64,000 nt of DNA from Nocardia iowensis (lineage in GTDB: Bacteria > Actinomycetota > Actinomycetes > Mycobacteriales > Mycobacteriaceae), in contig NZ_CP078145.1 in assembly GCF_019222765.1 (NCBI RefSeq), positions 5,456,001 through 5,520,000 on the forward strand, in the 5' to 3' direction. Under the pieces are notes generated by a model, which worked only from the letters and a program-made list of their open reading frames with translations, searched no databases and had not been told where the DNA came from. Made by a program: the position numbers and the translations under genes. Within the stretch, counting starts at the first letter, position 1. Every line of letters starts with the position of its first letter. Below, in pieces: positions 25,978-35,386 of the stretch.

Positions 25978-28278
25978 ATGTCGCGTCGCCGTCTTGTCGG
26001 CATCGTTGTTCCCCTGTTGCTTCCCTTGATTCCCGTTGTCGCGCAGGCCGAGACGGTGGCCGATTCCAGTAGGCACGTGAATCCCTTTATCGGAACGCAG
26101 GACGGTGGCCCCGATTTCGGGCACGGCGGCGGCGCGGGAATGACATTTCCCGGCGCGGTCACGCCATTCGGGATGATGCAGTGGAGCCCGGACACGGTGC
26201 GCACCGCCGGTGGCGGCTACAAGTACGAGGACAACCGGCTGTACGGGTTCTCGATGACGCACATCTCCGGCCCCGGATGTACCGGCGCACAAGACTTTCC
26301 GGTCCTCCCGATCTCCGGGACGATCGGCCGCTCACCGGCCGTCGACGGCGCCGGTTACGTTCAGACCTTCGATCACGCGAACGAGCAGGCCAGCCCCGGC
26401 TACTACCGGGTCACCACCGACAGCGGCGTGGAAACCGAACTGACCGCCTCGACCCGGGCCGGAATCGCCCGCTTCACCTTCCCGCCGGGCAAGCCGGGCA
26501 CGCTGCTGCTCGACGTCACCGGCTCGGTCAACGGCGTCGACGACGCCGAGGTCACCATCGACGGCAACACCGTGTCCGGCTGGGCGCACACGGGCGGATT
26601 CTGTGGCGCGCGCAGCCGGTACCGGGTCTACTTCCATGCCACCTTCGACCGCCCGATCACCGCGTCCGGCAGCTGGCAGGACAACGTCATCAAGCCGGGC
26701 ACGACCACCACCCGCGGCGCGGCGCCGACCCGGCGCACGAACTCCGGCGAGATCGCGAGCAACGGCCACGGGACCGGCGTCTTCCTGCAGTTCGACTCCG
26801 ATCAGCCGGTGCAGATGCGCACCGGCCTGTCCTACGTCAGCATCGACGGCGCCCGCGGCAATCTCGCCGCCGAAATCGCCGAGAAGGATTTCGACACCGT
26901 CCGCGTGGACGCGCGCGAGGCCTGGCGACGCAGGCTCGATCAGATCCAGGTGGCCGGCGGCGATCCGGATCGGTTGCGTACCTTCTATTCCGCGCTCTAC
27001 CACGTGTTCCTGCAGCCCTACATCTTCGATGATGTCGACGGCAGCTACACCGGATTCGACGGGGAGGTACACCGGGTTCGCCCCGGCCACCACTACTACG
27101 CCACCTTCTCCGGCTGGGACATCTACCGCAGCCACACGCAGTTGCTCGCCTGGCTGGCACCCGACGTCGCCGCCGACATCGCCCAATCGATGTACGACAA
27201 CGCGCACGTCCTCGGCGACGTGTGGGACCGCTGGTCGCACCAGAACACCATCACCGGGGTGATGAACGGCGACCCGTACCACTCGATCATCGCCAGCACG
27301 TACGCCTTCGGGGCCCGCGACTTCGATGCGCAGGGGGCGTTGGCCTCGATGGTCGCGGGCGCCGAGCGCGTCGGCGAGAAGTCCGGGTACACCGAAAGAC
27401 CGGGCAACGACCAATATCAGCGGCTCGGCTGGGTGCCCGGCCAGGTGTCCGACACCCTCGAATACACCATCGCCGACTTCGGCATAGCCCAGCTGGCCGA
27501 CCGGTTGACCGACCGCGCGACCCACGACAAATTCCTGCGCCGCGCACAGGGGTGGCGACATCTGTTCAACCCGCTCACCGGCTGGCTGCAACCCCGCTCC
27601 GCCGAGGGCTTCTTCGGCCTGCTGTTCGACCCGGCCGGCACCGACGGATATGTGGAAGGCAATGGCGCGCAATATCATTGGATGGCCTTCCACGACGTAC
27701 GCACGCTCTTCCAACTGATGGGCGGCAACGAAAGGGCGGCCGCGCGGCTGGATACCTTCTTCACCCAGTTGAACGCGGGCCCGCACGCGCCGTACGCCTA
27801 CCTCGGCAACGAGCCGTCCCTGCAAACGCCGTGGTTGTACGCGTGGGCCGGGCGGCCGGACCGGACCCAGGACGTCGTCCGCCGGGCGCGCACCGAATTG
27901 TTCGGTCCGAGTCCGAACGGCTTGGCGGGTAACGACGACCTCGGCACCATGTCGGCCTGGTATGTCTGGGCCTCGCTCGGCGTCTATCCGGTGATACCGG
28001 GCCGTGCGGAACTATTCGTCCATGGACCGGCCTTCACGAAGGCGGTGATCCGCCGCTCCTCGAGTGAAGAGATCATTATCAACGCCCCCGAAGCCACCGA
28101 GGACGCCCCCTACATTCGCGGATTGCGGGTCGACGGCGAGAACACCACGAAGGCCTGGCTACCCGAATCCTTCGTCAGCTCCGGTCGTCGCCTCGACTTC
28201 ACCATGGGCGCGGAACCCGACCCGCTGTTCGGCACCGCCGACGCCGACGCACCGCCGTCGTTCTCCCTGCCCAAGTAG
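25978..28278 (+). CDS. Secreted family GH92 glycosidase (alpha-mannosidase type)
   Basis: 766 residues from ATG 25978 behind GAGGAGAGGT. A signal peptide (about 1-24) precedes the mature start. GH92 signatures are VNPFIGTQDGG near the N-terminus, GMMQWSPDT, GYKYEDNRLYGFSMTHISGPGC, YATFSGWDIYRSH, GNGAQYHWMAFHD and GNDDLGTMSAWYVW near residue 645. The family contains Ca-dependent exo-acting alpha-mannosidases. An exported enzyme could trim mannan or mannosylated glycans. A longer frame from 25006 is non-coding by composition and is rejected. Confidence 0.92.
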   Translation: MSRRRLVGIVVPLLLPLIPVVAQAETVADSSRHVNPFIGTQDGGPDFGHGGGAGMTFPGAVTPFGMMQWSPDTVRTAGGGYKYEDNRLYGFSMTHISGPGCTGAQDFPVLPISGTIGRSPAVDGAGYVQTFDHANEQASPGYYRVTTDSGVETELTASTRAGIARFTFPPGKPGTLLLDVTGSVNGVDDAEVTIDGNTVSGWAHTGGFCGARSRYRVYFHATFDRPITASGSWQDNVIKPGTTTTRGAAPTRRTNSGEIASNGHGTGVFLQFDSDQPVQMRTGLSYVSIDGARGNLAAEIAEKDFDTVRVDAREAWRRRLDQIQVAGGDPDRLRTFYSALYHVFLQPYIFDDVDGSYTGFDGEVHRVRPGHHYYATFSGWDIYRSHTQLLAWLAPDVAADIAQSMYDNAHVLGDVWDRWSHQNTITGVMNGDPYHSIIASTYAFGARDFDAQGALASMVAGAERVGEKSGYTERPGNDQYQRLGWVPGQVSDTLEYTIADFGIAQLADRLTDRATHDKFLRRAQGWRHLFNPLTGWLQPRSAEGFFGLLFDPAGTDGYVEGNGAQYHWMAFHDVRTLFQLMGGNERAAARLDTFFTQLNAGPHAPYAYLGNEPSLQTPWLYAWAGRPDRTQDVVRRARTELFGPSPNGLAGNDDLGTMSAWYVWASLGVYPVIPGRAELFVHGPAFTKAVIRRSSSEEIIINAPEATEDAPYIRGLRVDGENTTKAWLPESFVSSGRRLDFTMGAEPDPLFGTADADAPPSFSLPK

Positions 28279-28409
28279 GCCGTCCCGCACCGGTGATTGA
28301 TTCTGTCATCGGACGTTAGACGGGTTGTCGATGCTACGGAATCCCTTCTGCTGAGGGCAATCTGGCCCGCGCACCGCCTGGCGCGCTCACTATTGATACG
28401 GGCGGGAGG

Positions 28410-29765
28410 ATGAAGGTCGCGGCGGTGGATGATGTGAGCAATATTGTCGGGTTGGTCGAGCGGATCGACGCGTTTCCGACGGTGGACGAACTGAGCGGAT
28501 TTGTCGACAAGTTGGTCCACGCAGTGCCGGATCGGGTGACGGTCACCGAGATCGGTAGATCTCGCGGCGGCGACCCGATTCGGGATGTACGGGTGGGGTC
28601 CGGTGTCCGGCAGGTGCTGGTGGTCGGGAATCCACATCCGAACGAACCGATCGGGATGGCGACGATTCGGCACCTGCTCGGCAGGCTGACCCGGGACGAC
28701 GCGCAGACCCTCGGAGCCACGTGGCACTTCGTGCTGTGCCTGGATCCCGACGGGACCCGGCTCAACGAAGGCTGGTTCGCCGGGGAACGGACCAGAACGG
28801 GCGTGGCGCGCGGTTTCTACCGGCCACCCGCCGCCGAGCAACCGGAGTGGTGCTTCCCGACCAGTTGGCGTGGCACCCACGTCGGCGCGCCGATGCCCGA
28901 AACGCTGGCGCTGATGCGCTTGATCGATCGGACGCGGCCCGCACTGATCGTGTCGCTGCACAATGCCGATTTCGGCGGCGGGTTCTTCTACACCACCGGC
29001 GGCGATCGCGAATATTGGACTGGGCTCACCGACCAGCTCGCCGCGGCGGGTGTGCCGACCTATAACGGCGAACCCGACGTGCCCGGCGCGCGCACCTGGG
29101 CGCCGGGTGTCTTCGAACTGCCGTTGTTCCAGCGGATAGCCGAGACATTGGCCGCCGAAGGCGTCGAACCGTTGGCGATGATGTACGGCGGCGGAATTCG
29201 TGACTACGCGGCCGCCTACGGGACCGCCCTGCTGGTGTGTGAATTGCCGCTGTGGGTGGATCCGCGCGTCACCGACCACGCGCCGAGCGGGCGTCCGCTG
29301 GCCGGCGTGTTGGGTTGCACCGCACGCTCTTACGAGGAGATCGCCGACATCGTCTGCGGCTCGCTCGGCCGAATCGCCGACCGGCTGAACGGGTCCAGTC
29401 CGTTCGAGCGAGCACTGACCGACATGGTGCGAGCCCTGCGCGGGAACGCAACGGCCAAACGATCCGTCACCGAGACCCGGCAAGCGAGCCGCGGCGAGAT
29501 CTTCATCGAAGAGTACGTGTGGGTCGGGGTGGCCCGGCTGCGCGCCGGCGGCATGCTGCTGCGACTACTCGACGAAACCGGCCGGGACGGGTCGGCCGCC
29601 GTTGCCGCGGAGCGCGCCCGATTCGGCGCGATCTTCGAAAGATGGTGCGCCGACATCGAAACCAACGCGCCGGGCCGACCCATTCCGGTGCACCGCCTGG
29701 TCACGATCCAATCGATGGCGATCGTCACCGCGGTGACCCGGCTCGGGCACGGCCTGCCGATCTGA
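28410..29765 (+). CDS. M14-family zinc carboxypeptidase-like protein
   Basis: 451 residues. Zinc ligands fit GNPHPNEPIG (His about 76, Glu about 79) and SLHNADFG (His about 183); LCLDPDGTRLNEGW carries the substrate Asn/Arg region; VCELPLWVDP (Glu about 277) is the likely catalytic base. The C-terminal 150 residues form an added helical region. There is no signal peptide. GGAGG abuts the ATG directly, which is too close for normal use, so GTG 28425 or leaderless initiation is possible. Peptide substrate unknown. Confidence 0.82.
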   Translation: MKVAAVDDVSNIVGLVERIDAFPTVDELSGFVDKLVHAVPDRVTVTEIGRSRGGDPIRDVRVGSGVRQVLVVGNPHPNEPIGMATIRHLLGRLTRDDAQTLGATWHFVLCLDPDGTRLNEGWFAGERTRTGVARGFYRPPAAEQPEWCFPTSWRGTHVGAPMPETLALMRLIDRTRPALIVSLHNADFGGGFFYTTGGDREYWTGLTDQLAAAGVPTYNGEPDVPGARTWAPGVFELPLFQRIAETLAAEGVEPLAMMYGGGIRDYAAAYGTALLVCELPLWVDPRVTDHAPSGRPLAGVLGCTARSYEEIADIVCGSLGRIADRLNGSSPFERALTDMVRALRGNATAKRSVTETRQASRGEIFIEEYVWVGVARLRAGGMLLRLLDETGRDGSAAVAAERARFGAIFERWCADIETNAPGRPIPVHRLVTIQSMAIVTAVTRLGHGLPI

Positions 29766-29823
29766 ACGCAGGCGCGGCCCTCCATCGGAAAATGGGTTGC
29801 CCCGCTGCGCCGTCTACACCACC

Positions 29824-30339
29824 ATGCCGGTGGTGCAGGTTGCCACGATCCGCTCAGGGCTGGAGCTGAGATCCCTCCTACCCGGCGACGGGTCCGCCTA
29901 CGCGGATCTCCTCCGTTCCAGTGCCGAGCATCTCACGAGACACGGCGACTATGTCGACGCGGTCGCGGCCCCCGCCGACGTCCACGCAGCGGCCTTCGCC
30001 GAGCTCGACCCGCGGCATAATTTCGGCATCTACGAAAACGACCTCCTCGTCGGCAGTGTCGAATTGGTTCCGCACGACCCGCCGAAGTTCGGACTCGGCT
30101 ACCTACTTGCCCACAGCGCCTGCGGCCGCGGTATCGCCACCCTCGCGGTGCACGCTGCCGCCGGACACGCACGATCCACCCACATTGCGACCGACCTCTT
30201 CGCCGGAGTAACCCACGGCAACCACAAGAGCGTCGCCGTACTTCAGCGCGTAGGTTTCGCCCGCATCGCCACCTTCGAAACGTACGCCCGCTACCACCTC
30301 GACCTGGCTCGCCTGCCCGCTCTCCCGGGCCACCCGTGA
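29824..30339 (+). CDS. GNAT-family N-acetyltransferase
   Basis: 171 residues. The arrangement LRSLLPGDGSAYADLL, then LGYLLAHSACGRGIATLAVHA (acetyl-CoA loop, about 98-118), and GNHKSVAVLQRVGFARIATFETY (about 134-157) is the Rim-type GNAT fold. ATG 29824 is preferred to an upstream TTG at 29797. It ends just before a strong terminator. The substrate, which may be a protein N-terminus or a small amine, cannot be read from the sequence. Confidence 0.85.
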   Translation: MPVVQVATIRSGLELRSLLPGDGSAYADLLRSSAEHLTRHGDYVDAVAAPADVHAAAFAELDPRHNFGIYENDLLVGSVELVPHDPPKFGLGYLLAHSACGRGIATLAVHAAAGHARSTHIATDLFAGVTHGNHKSVAVLQRVGFARIATFETYARYHLDLARLPALPGHP

Positions 30340-30348
30340 AACCCCCCT

Positions 30349-30383
30349 CGAGCGGGACATCACTGAGCTTGATGTCCCGCTCG
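30349..30383. terminator. Bidirectional hairpin terminator
   Basis: CGAGCGGGACATCA (30349-30362) pairs perfectly with TGATGTCCCGCTCG (30370-30383) around a 7-base loop, a 14-bp stem. It fills the gap between the convergent stops of the GNAT gene (30339) and the siderophore-binding gene (30387). No long U-run is present, as is common in actinobacteria. Confidence 0.8.
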
Positions 30384-30386
30384 TGG

Positions 30387-31391
30387 CTAGTTGACGCCGG
30401 TGGCCTTGGCGACGTCGGTGAGCATTTGATCGGCGGCCTGAATGCCGATGCCGGACATCCAGGTCTCATCGGGGACCTCGATGGCCTTGCCGTTTTTCAC
30501 CGCGCGGAGATCCCGCCAGACGGGGCTGGTGGTCACCGGACCCTTCTCGGTCTTGCCCGGATCATCGATGGTGGCGACGAAGATGAGGTCCGCGTCAGCC
30601 TGATCGATCTGCTCGGGGCTGACCTCCTTCATGATCTTCTTCGGATCCGTGGAGATCTGCGAAGCGGGGCGCGGCAGGCCGATATCGGCCAGCACCACAC
30701 CGCTGAAGGAGTTGCTCTGGTACAGCCGGGTCGGCCCGGCGAGGAACCGGACGACCGAGACGGTGGGCAGCACGCCGTTGTTCTTCGCCTTGATGGCGTC
30801 GCCGAGCGCGCGAGCGCGGCCCTCGTAGCTCTTCAGCGCGTCCGCGGCCTGCTGGTCGAGGCCGAGCGCCTTGCCGTGCACCGCGAGGTTCTCTTTCCAA
30901 GGGCCACCGGTGGTTTCGGTGAACACGGTCGGCGCGATGCCGCTGAGCTTGCTGTAGATCTTCTCGTGCCGGACCTTGGAGGACAGGATCAGGTCGGGCT
31001 TCAGCGAGGCGATCCGTTCGAGGTTCGGCTCGAGCAGCGGACCGACATCGGTCACTCCGCCGACCTTGTCTGCCAGATACTCCGGGAACCCGCCCTTGGT
31101 CTTGGTGTGCGGGATGACCGCGCCGACCGGCTTGATGCCGAGCAGGGTGACCGAGTCCAACTCGGCGGTGTCGAGCACCACCACCCGCTTGGGCACGTGC
31201 GGGATGGTCACCTGCCCCATCAGGGTGTCGAGGGTGCGCGGGAAGCTGGCCGAATCTGCCGCGGACACCGCGGAATCCGTGCTGGTGGTGTTGTTTCCGC
31301 AGGCGGTGAGGCCGGACAGACCCACTGCCGCGACAAAGGTCGCGATACCGATTCGACCGAACCCGCGGGCGCGGAATCGACGTGTGGACAT
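30387..31391 (-). CDS. Iron-siderophore ABC transporter substrate-binding lipoprotein
   Basis: 334 residues. Signal peptide with RRFRARGFGRIG and lipobox LTAC (Cys about residue 31). The FecB/FepB pattern follows: PKRVVVLDTAELDSVTLLGI, LLEPNLERIASLKPDLILSS, and a C-terminal helical lobe. It binds a ferric siderophore at the outer face of the membrane. It is the last gene of the four-gene operon, 64 bp after the ATPase gene. Confidence 0.93.
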   Translation of the reverse strand: MSTRRFRARGFGRIGIATFVAAVGLSGLTACGNNTTSTDSAVSAADSASFPRTLDTLMGQVTIPHVPKRVVVLDTAELDSVTLLGIKPVGAVIPHTKTKGGFPEYLADKVGGVTDVGPLLEPNLERIASLKPDLILSSKVRHEKIYSKLSGIAPTVFTETTGGPWKENLAVHGKALGLDQQAADALKSYEGRARALGDAIKAKNNGVLPTVSVVRFLAGPTRLYQSNSFSGVVLADIGLPRPASQISTDPKKIMKEVSPEQIDQADADLIFVATIDDPGKTEKGPVTTSPVWRDLRAVKNGKAIEVPDETWMSGIGIQAADQMLTDVAKATGVN

Positions 31392-31455
31392 GTTCAGTCC
31401 CTCATCTCTTGGAGTGGTGCATCAGCTCGAGCGAGGCGACGCAGTGGATGGCCGC

Positions 31456-32346
31456 TCAGGCGCGAGCGGCGGTCAATCGGGCAGTCCGGCTGCGCGGAAT
31501 CACCAGCGGGGTACCGGTTTCCGGGTCGGGCATCACCAGGCAGTCGACACCGAAGACGGTGCGGACCAACTCGGCGTCGAGCACCTCGGCGGGTGGCCCG
31601 GCGGCGGCGAGCCGCCCGTCGTGCAGCACCACCAGGTGGTCGGCGTAGCGGGCGGCCTGGCCGAGGTCGTGCAGCACCATCACGACCGTGCGGCCCGCTT
31701 CGGCGTGCAGGTCGGCGACCAGGTCGAGGACGTCGAGTTGGTGGCGCAGGTCGAGGAACGTCGTCGGCTCGTCGAGCAGCAGCAGATCGGTGTCCTGTGC
31801 CAGCGCCAACGCGATCCAGGCGCGTTGCCGTTGACCGCCGGAGAGTCGATCGACCTGCTGGTCGCGCAGTTCGGTGGTGCCGGTGCGGCGCAACGCATCC
31901 TCGACGGCCGACTGGTCGGTGGCCGACCAGGGCCGCAGCAACCGCTGATGCGGATAGCGGCCCAGCCGTACCAGCGCCTCGACCGTGATGGCCTCCGGCG
32001 TGATCGGCTGCTGTGGCAGCAGGCCCATCCGTAAGGCCAACGTCCGGGCCGACATTCGGTGGATATCGGCGCCGTCGAGGGTGACCGTGCCGCCGGACGG
32101 ACGCAGCAGCCGAGTGAGGCCGCGCAGCAGGGTGGACTTGCCGCAGGCATTCGGACCGACGATGGCGGTCACCGAATTGCCGGGCAGCACGAGGTCGAGC
32201 CCATCGATCACGACTCGGTCTCCGTAACGCAGATCGATTGCCTGCGCGGCCAATTCGTTGCGCTGCGGGCTACCAGCGACGCCGTCACTCGCGCGGTCCG
32301 GTTCGTCCGGTCGTTGCGCGCGGGCTGCTTCGCGCTTGTCACTCAT
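31456..32346 (-). CDS. Iron-siderophore ABC transporter ATP-binding protein
   Basis: 296 residues. Walker A GPNACGKST (about 64-72), Q-loop region LLPQQP, signature LSGGQRQRAWIA, Walker B DLLLLDEPTTFLD and switch His (VLHDLG) are all present. An N-terminal extension of about 30 charged residues (SDKREAARAQRPDEPDRASD) precedes the domain. The Walker A has Ala-Cys where Gly-Ser/Ala is common, as in many FecE proteins. Its ATG overlaps the stop of the upstream permease (ATGA), indicating coupling. Confidence 0.95.
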   Translation of the reverse strand: MSDKREAARAQRPDEPDRASDGVAGSPQRNELAAQAIDLRYGDRVVIDGLDLVLPGNSVTAIVGPNACGKSTLLRGLTRLLRPSGGTVTLDGADIHRMSARTLALRMGLLPQQPITPEAITVEALVRLGRYPHQRLLRPWSATDQSAVEDALRRTGTTELRDQQVDRLSGGQRQRAWIALALAQDTDLLLLDEPTTFLDLRHQLDVLDLVADLHAEAGRTVVMVLHDLGQAARYADHLVVLHDGRLAAAGPPAEVLDAELVRTVFGVDCLVMPDPETGTPLVIPRSRTARLTAARA

Positions 32347-33428
32347 GCGGTCCTCCTGGCGACGGGCGAGCTCTCGCGGAGCATCAGAATGAGCAACCAC
32401 GGGGCGCCGACGGTGGCGGTGACGACACCGACGGGCAACCCCTCGATCGGCAGCGCGTGCTGCACGATCAAGTCGCAGACGAGCAGCAGCGTCGCACCGG
32501 CGAGGCCGGTGACGGCGAGCGTGACGGCGGTGGGCGGGCCGACCAGCCGCCGGACGAGATGCGGAACCGCCAGCGCCACAAAGGCGATCGGCCCGGTGAG
32601 GGCGGCGGCCAGGGCGGCGAGCGCGATGGTGGACACCAGCAGCGCAAGGCGGGAGTAGGAGACGCGGACCCCGAGGGTGCCCGCCGACTCGTCCCCGAGA
32701 TCGAGCACCGCCAGCGTCCGATATTGCAGATACAGCAGCGTCAGCACCAGCAGGCACGCCACCGCCGCGCCCTGGATCTCCGGCCACGTGCGCCCGTAGA
32801 GCGAGCCGGTGGTCCATTGCACGGCCGACCCGGCGAGTTCCCGCGGGAAACGCACCACCATCAGATTCACCGCGGCGGCCAACCCGGCCTGCACGGCCAA
32901 TCCGACCAGCACCAGGCGGGTGACCGGCAGTCCGGAACGCCAGCCGAGCACGCCGAGCAGCACGGCGGCGAGCATCCCACCGCCGAGTGCGCCCAGCGGG
33001 ATGAACGACTGGCTCGCGCCGAGAGCGAGGACTAGCACCGCTCCGAAGGACGCGCCGCCGGTCACTCCCATCACGTCGGGTGAGGCCAGTGGGTTGCGGA
33101 ACAGTCGTTGCAGCACGGCACCCGCGGTGGCCAGCCCCGCGCCCGCGAGCAGCGCAGCCGCCAAGCGTGGGGCGCGGAACTCCTGGACGATGTACACCTC
33201 GCCCTGATCGCCGAAGCCGAGCGCGGCGCGCAACGCGGTGGCCGCCGACATGTCCACTTCGCCGAGGCTGAGGGCAACGGTCGAGAGCACGGCAATCGCC
33301 GCCGCGCACACCGCGCCGATCAGGATCGCGCGCCTGCGCTGGCGCACCCGGACATCCGATGGACCGAGTTCAGACGGCTGGGAACGCACTGTCATTCGAC
33401 CGTTCCGCAACGGGGCGTCGTCGATCAT
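32343..33428 (-). CDS. Iron-siderophore ABC transporter permease
   Basis: 361 residues from ATG 33428, which overlaps the stop of the upstream permease by four bases. FecCD-type permease with about nine to ten membrane segments; conserved pieces include FRAPRLAAALLAGAGLATAG, RNPLASPDVMGVTGGASFG and GPIAFVALAVPHLVRRLVG, the last being the coupling-helix region. It forms a heterodimer with the next permease. Confidence 0.94.
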   Translation of the reverse strand: MIDDAPLRNGRMTVRSQPSELGPSDVRVRQRRRAILIGAVCAAAIAVLSTVALSLGEVDMSAATALRAALGFGDQGEVYIVQEFRAPRLAAALLAGAGLATAGAVLQRLFRNPLASPDVMGVTGGASFGAVLVLALGASQSFIPLGALGGGMLAAVLLGVLGWRSGLPVTRLVLVGLAVQAGLAAAVNLMVVRFPRELAGSAVQWTTGSLYGRTWPEIQGAAVACLLVLTLLYLQYRTLAVLDLGDESAGTLGVRVSYSRLALLVSTIALAALAAALTGPIAFVALAVPHLVRRLVGPPTAVTLAVTGLAGATLLLVCDLIVQHALPIEGLPVGVVTATVGAPWLLILMLRESSPVARRTA

Positions 33429-34438
33429 CGCGCCGTCCGCCGAGCGAGTACGGCGAGCAGCGGCGCACCGAGGAATGCGGTGACGATGCCGACCTCCAGC
33501 TCGGAGGGCCGGGCGATGAGCCTGCCGAGGATGTCGGCGCTGAGCAACAGCACGGGCCCGGCGATCAGGCACCCCGGCACCAGCAGGCGATGGTCGTTGC
33601 CAAGCACCAGCCGAACCAAATGCGGCGCGGCCAGCCCGATGAAGGCGATCGGCCCGGCCACGGCGACCGCGGAACCCGCGAGCAATACCACCGCCACCAT
33701 GCCCGCCAGCCGAATGCGGCCCACCGGCATGCCGAGTGCCTCAGCTGCTTCGTCACCGAGCGCGAGGGTATTGAGGGCAGGCGCGATCGCCAGACCGATC
33801 ACCGCGCCGACCAGCAGCGTGGGCAGCATCGGAACGAGCACGTCGACGTCGCGTTCGGCGATGGATCCGGCCAGCCAGAAGCGGGCCTCGTCCAAGGTGC
33901 GTTCACTGAACAGCAGCACCGCCGACGTCCACGACACGAGGACCAGCTGCAAGACGGTGCCGCCGAGCACCAGGCGGACCGGATCCAGGTCCCCCGCCCG
34001 CCGCCCGAGCGTCAGCGTGAACAGCGCGGCGCAGGCGGCCCCGACGAACGCGAACCCCAGGTACTCGACGGGGCGGGTCAAGTGCAGTGCGTAGATGGCG
34101 ATGACCACGGCAAGCCCGGCGCCCGCGTTGATGCCGAGGGTAGTCGGCGCGGCGAGCGGGTTGCGGGTGATGCCCTGGACGACGACACCCGCGAGCCCGA
34201 GCGCCGCGCCCACCGCGAGACCGACGAGGGTGCGCGGCAGTCGCATGCCGGTGACCACCATGGCGTCGCGGCTGCCACCGTCGCCGAGCAGTGCCTGCAC
34301 GACGGTGCCCAGCGGGACCGAACGGGCGCCGAGGGCCAGGCTCAACACAACGCACAGCAGCAGCGCGGCAAACCCGAGCATCAGCATCGGGATTCGGCGC
34401 GGCACTGCGGCCGTGCGGGTGGTGTCGGCGGAGGTCAC
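33425..34438 (-). CDS. Iron-siderophore ABC transporter permease, first gene of operon
   Basis: 337 residues from GTG 34438. A longer frame to TTG 34477 would translate through the iron box at 34450-34468 and is rejected. FecCD signatures are MRLPRTLVGLAVGAALGLAG, RNPLAAPTTLGINAGAGLAV and GPIAFIGLAAPHLVRLVLG. It is the promoter-proximal gene of a unit running permease, permease, ATPase, binding protein. Expression should be iron-repressed through the adjacent IdeR-type box. Confidence 0.92.
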   Translation of the reverse strand: MTSADTTRTAAVPRRIPMLMLGFAALLLCVVLSLALGARSVPLGTVVQALLGDGGSRDAMVVTGMRLPRTLVGLAVGAALGLAGVVVQGITRNPLAAPTTLGINAGAGLAVVIAIYALHLTRPVEYLGFAFVGAACAALFTLTLGRRAGDLDPVRLVLGGTVLQLVLVSWTSAVLLFSERTLDEARFWLAGSIAERDVDVLVPMLPTLLVGAVIGLAIAPALNTLALGDEAAEALGMPVGRIRLAGMVAVVLLAGSAVAVAGPIAFIGLAAPHLVRLVLGNDHRLLVPGCLIAGPVLLLSADILGRLIARPSELEVGIVTAFLGAPLLAVLARRTAR

Positions 34439-34449
34439 GGGACGAGAGC

Positions 34450-34468
34450 TTAAGTTAGCGATACCTAA
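34450..34468 (-). promoter_or_regulatory. IdeR/DtxR-type iron box
   Basis: On the minus strand TTAGGTATCGCTAACTTAA matches the consensus TTAGGTTAGGCTAACCTAA at 15 of 19 positions and keeps both outer half-sites. It lies 12 bp upstream of the first siderophore-permease start. IdeR with ferrous iron would repress the operon. It could also influence the divergent small gene at 34619. Confidence 0.8.
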
Positions 34469-34618
34469 GTTTGTCAATGCGGGCGCGGTCTTGTGATGTC
34501 CACCTCGTCCGGTTTCGCCACCGAGGCGTATTGACGGCTACGGCGCCCGAACCAAGGGCGCACGCGGCGATTTTCCCGTCACGGTTTCGTAACGGCGCCC
34601 AGTGGGTATCACAGAAGC

Positions 34619-34816
34619 ATGACATCGACGGATCACCGACCAGCCCGGATCGCCGGCGTGGAGCCGGGGACCGCGGTACTGGCATTCGCTACGTGCCTTG
34701 CCTTTTCGATCGGCATCGCCGCTCTTACGCAGTCTGCGGTCACCACGGTCCTCGCGTGCGCCAGCATCGCGGCCGGACTCGCACTCGTACTATCCATCCT
34801 CCCGCACAAGGCTTGA
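34619..34816 (+). CDS. Small two-helix membrane protein
   Basis: 65 residues: a short polar N-terminus, then two hydrophobic stretches (about 18-38 and 42-60) and a basic end (LPHKA). No known family. The ribosome site is weak (AGAAG). Small double-span proteins of this kind are common in actinobacteria as single genes. It lies between the iron operon and the SnoaL-like gene; function unknown, and a chance frame cannot be fully excluded. Confidence 0.5.
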   Translation: MTSTDHRPARIAGVEPGTAVLAFATCLAFSIGIAALTQSAVTTVLACASIAAGLALVLSILPHKA

Positions 34817-34917
34817 CCCTTCTCGCCTCCGCCGCCCTGCGCGCCTTCGACTATTGATTCCCGGGCTCGACCCTGGTGGCATAGCGCCAAGAGGATCGGC
34901 GCAATTCGGAGGCAAAC

Positions 34918-35364
34918 ATGCTGTCCCTGCAAGAGATTTCGGACCGCCTGGAGATCCAGGACCTCATGGTCCGGTACTCCCACGCCGTTGACACCGGCCA
35001 GTGGGATCGGCTGGATGACATCTTCACCGCCGACGCGCACATCGACTACACGGCGATGGGCGGACCGGCCGGCGACGTGGCGGCGACGAAGGAATTCCTC
35101 GCCGCCATGTTGCCGAATTTCCCCGCGTTCCAACATTTGATCAGCAACTCATCGATCATCCTCGACGGCGACACCGCCACTGGACGGACCATGTGTCACA
35201 ACCCGATGCTGCTGTCCGGCGGGGACGGACCGGCGAGCCTCATGCTGTGCGGTCTCTGGTACCTCGACACATTCGCGCGCGTCGACGGCCAGTGGCGCAT
35301 CGCGCGGCGGGTCGAGGAGAAGAGCTACATGTTCGTCGCGCAGGCGCTTCCCGGCACGAGCTGA
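34918..35364 (+). CDS. SnoaL-like / NTF2-fold protein
   Basis: 148 residues of an NTF2-like cone fold: SDRLEIQDLMVRYSHAVDTG, WDRLDDIFTADAHIDYTAMG, an internal ISNSSIILDGDTATGRTMCH and WYLDTFARVDGQWRIARRVE. Asp/Tyr/His positions match SnoaL_4-type members that act as dehydratases, isomerases or ligand-binding proteins. An AGGCAA-type site precedes ATG 34918. No pathway partner is adjacent, so the reaction is unknown. Confidence 0.85.
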   Translation: MLSLQEISDRLEIQDLMVRYSHAVDTGQWDRLDDIFTADAHIDYTAMGGPAGDVAATKEFLAAMLPNFPAFQHLISNSSIILDGDTATGRTMCHNPMLLSGGDGPASLMLCGLWYLDTFARVDGQWRIARRVEEKSYMFVAQALPGTS

Positions 35365-35386
35365 ATCGGTTGCGGGCCACTGCTTC

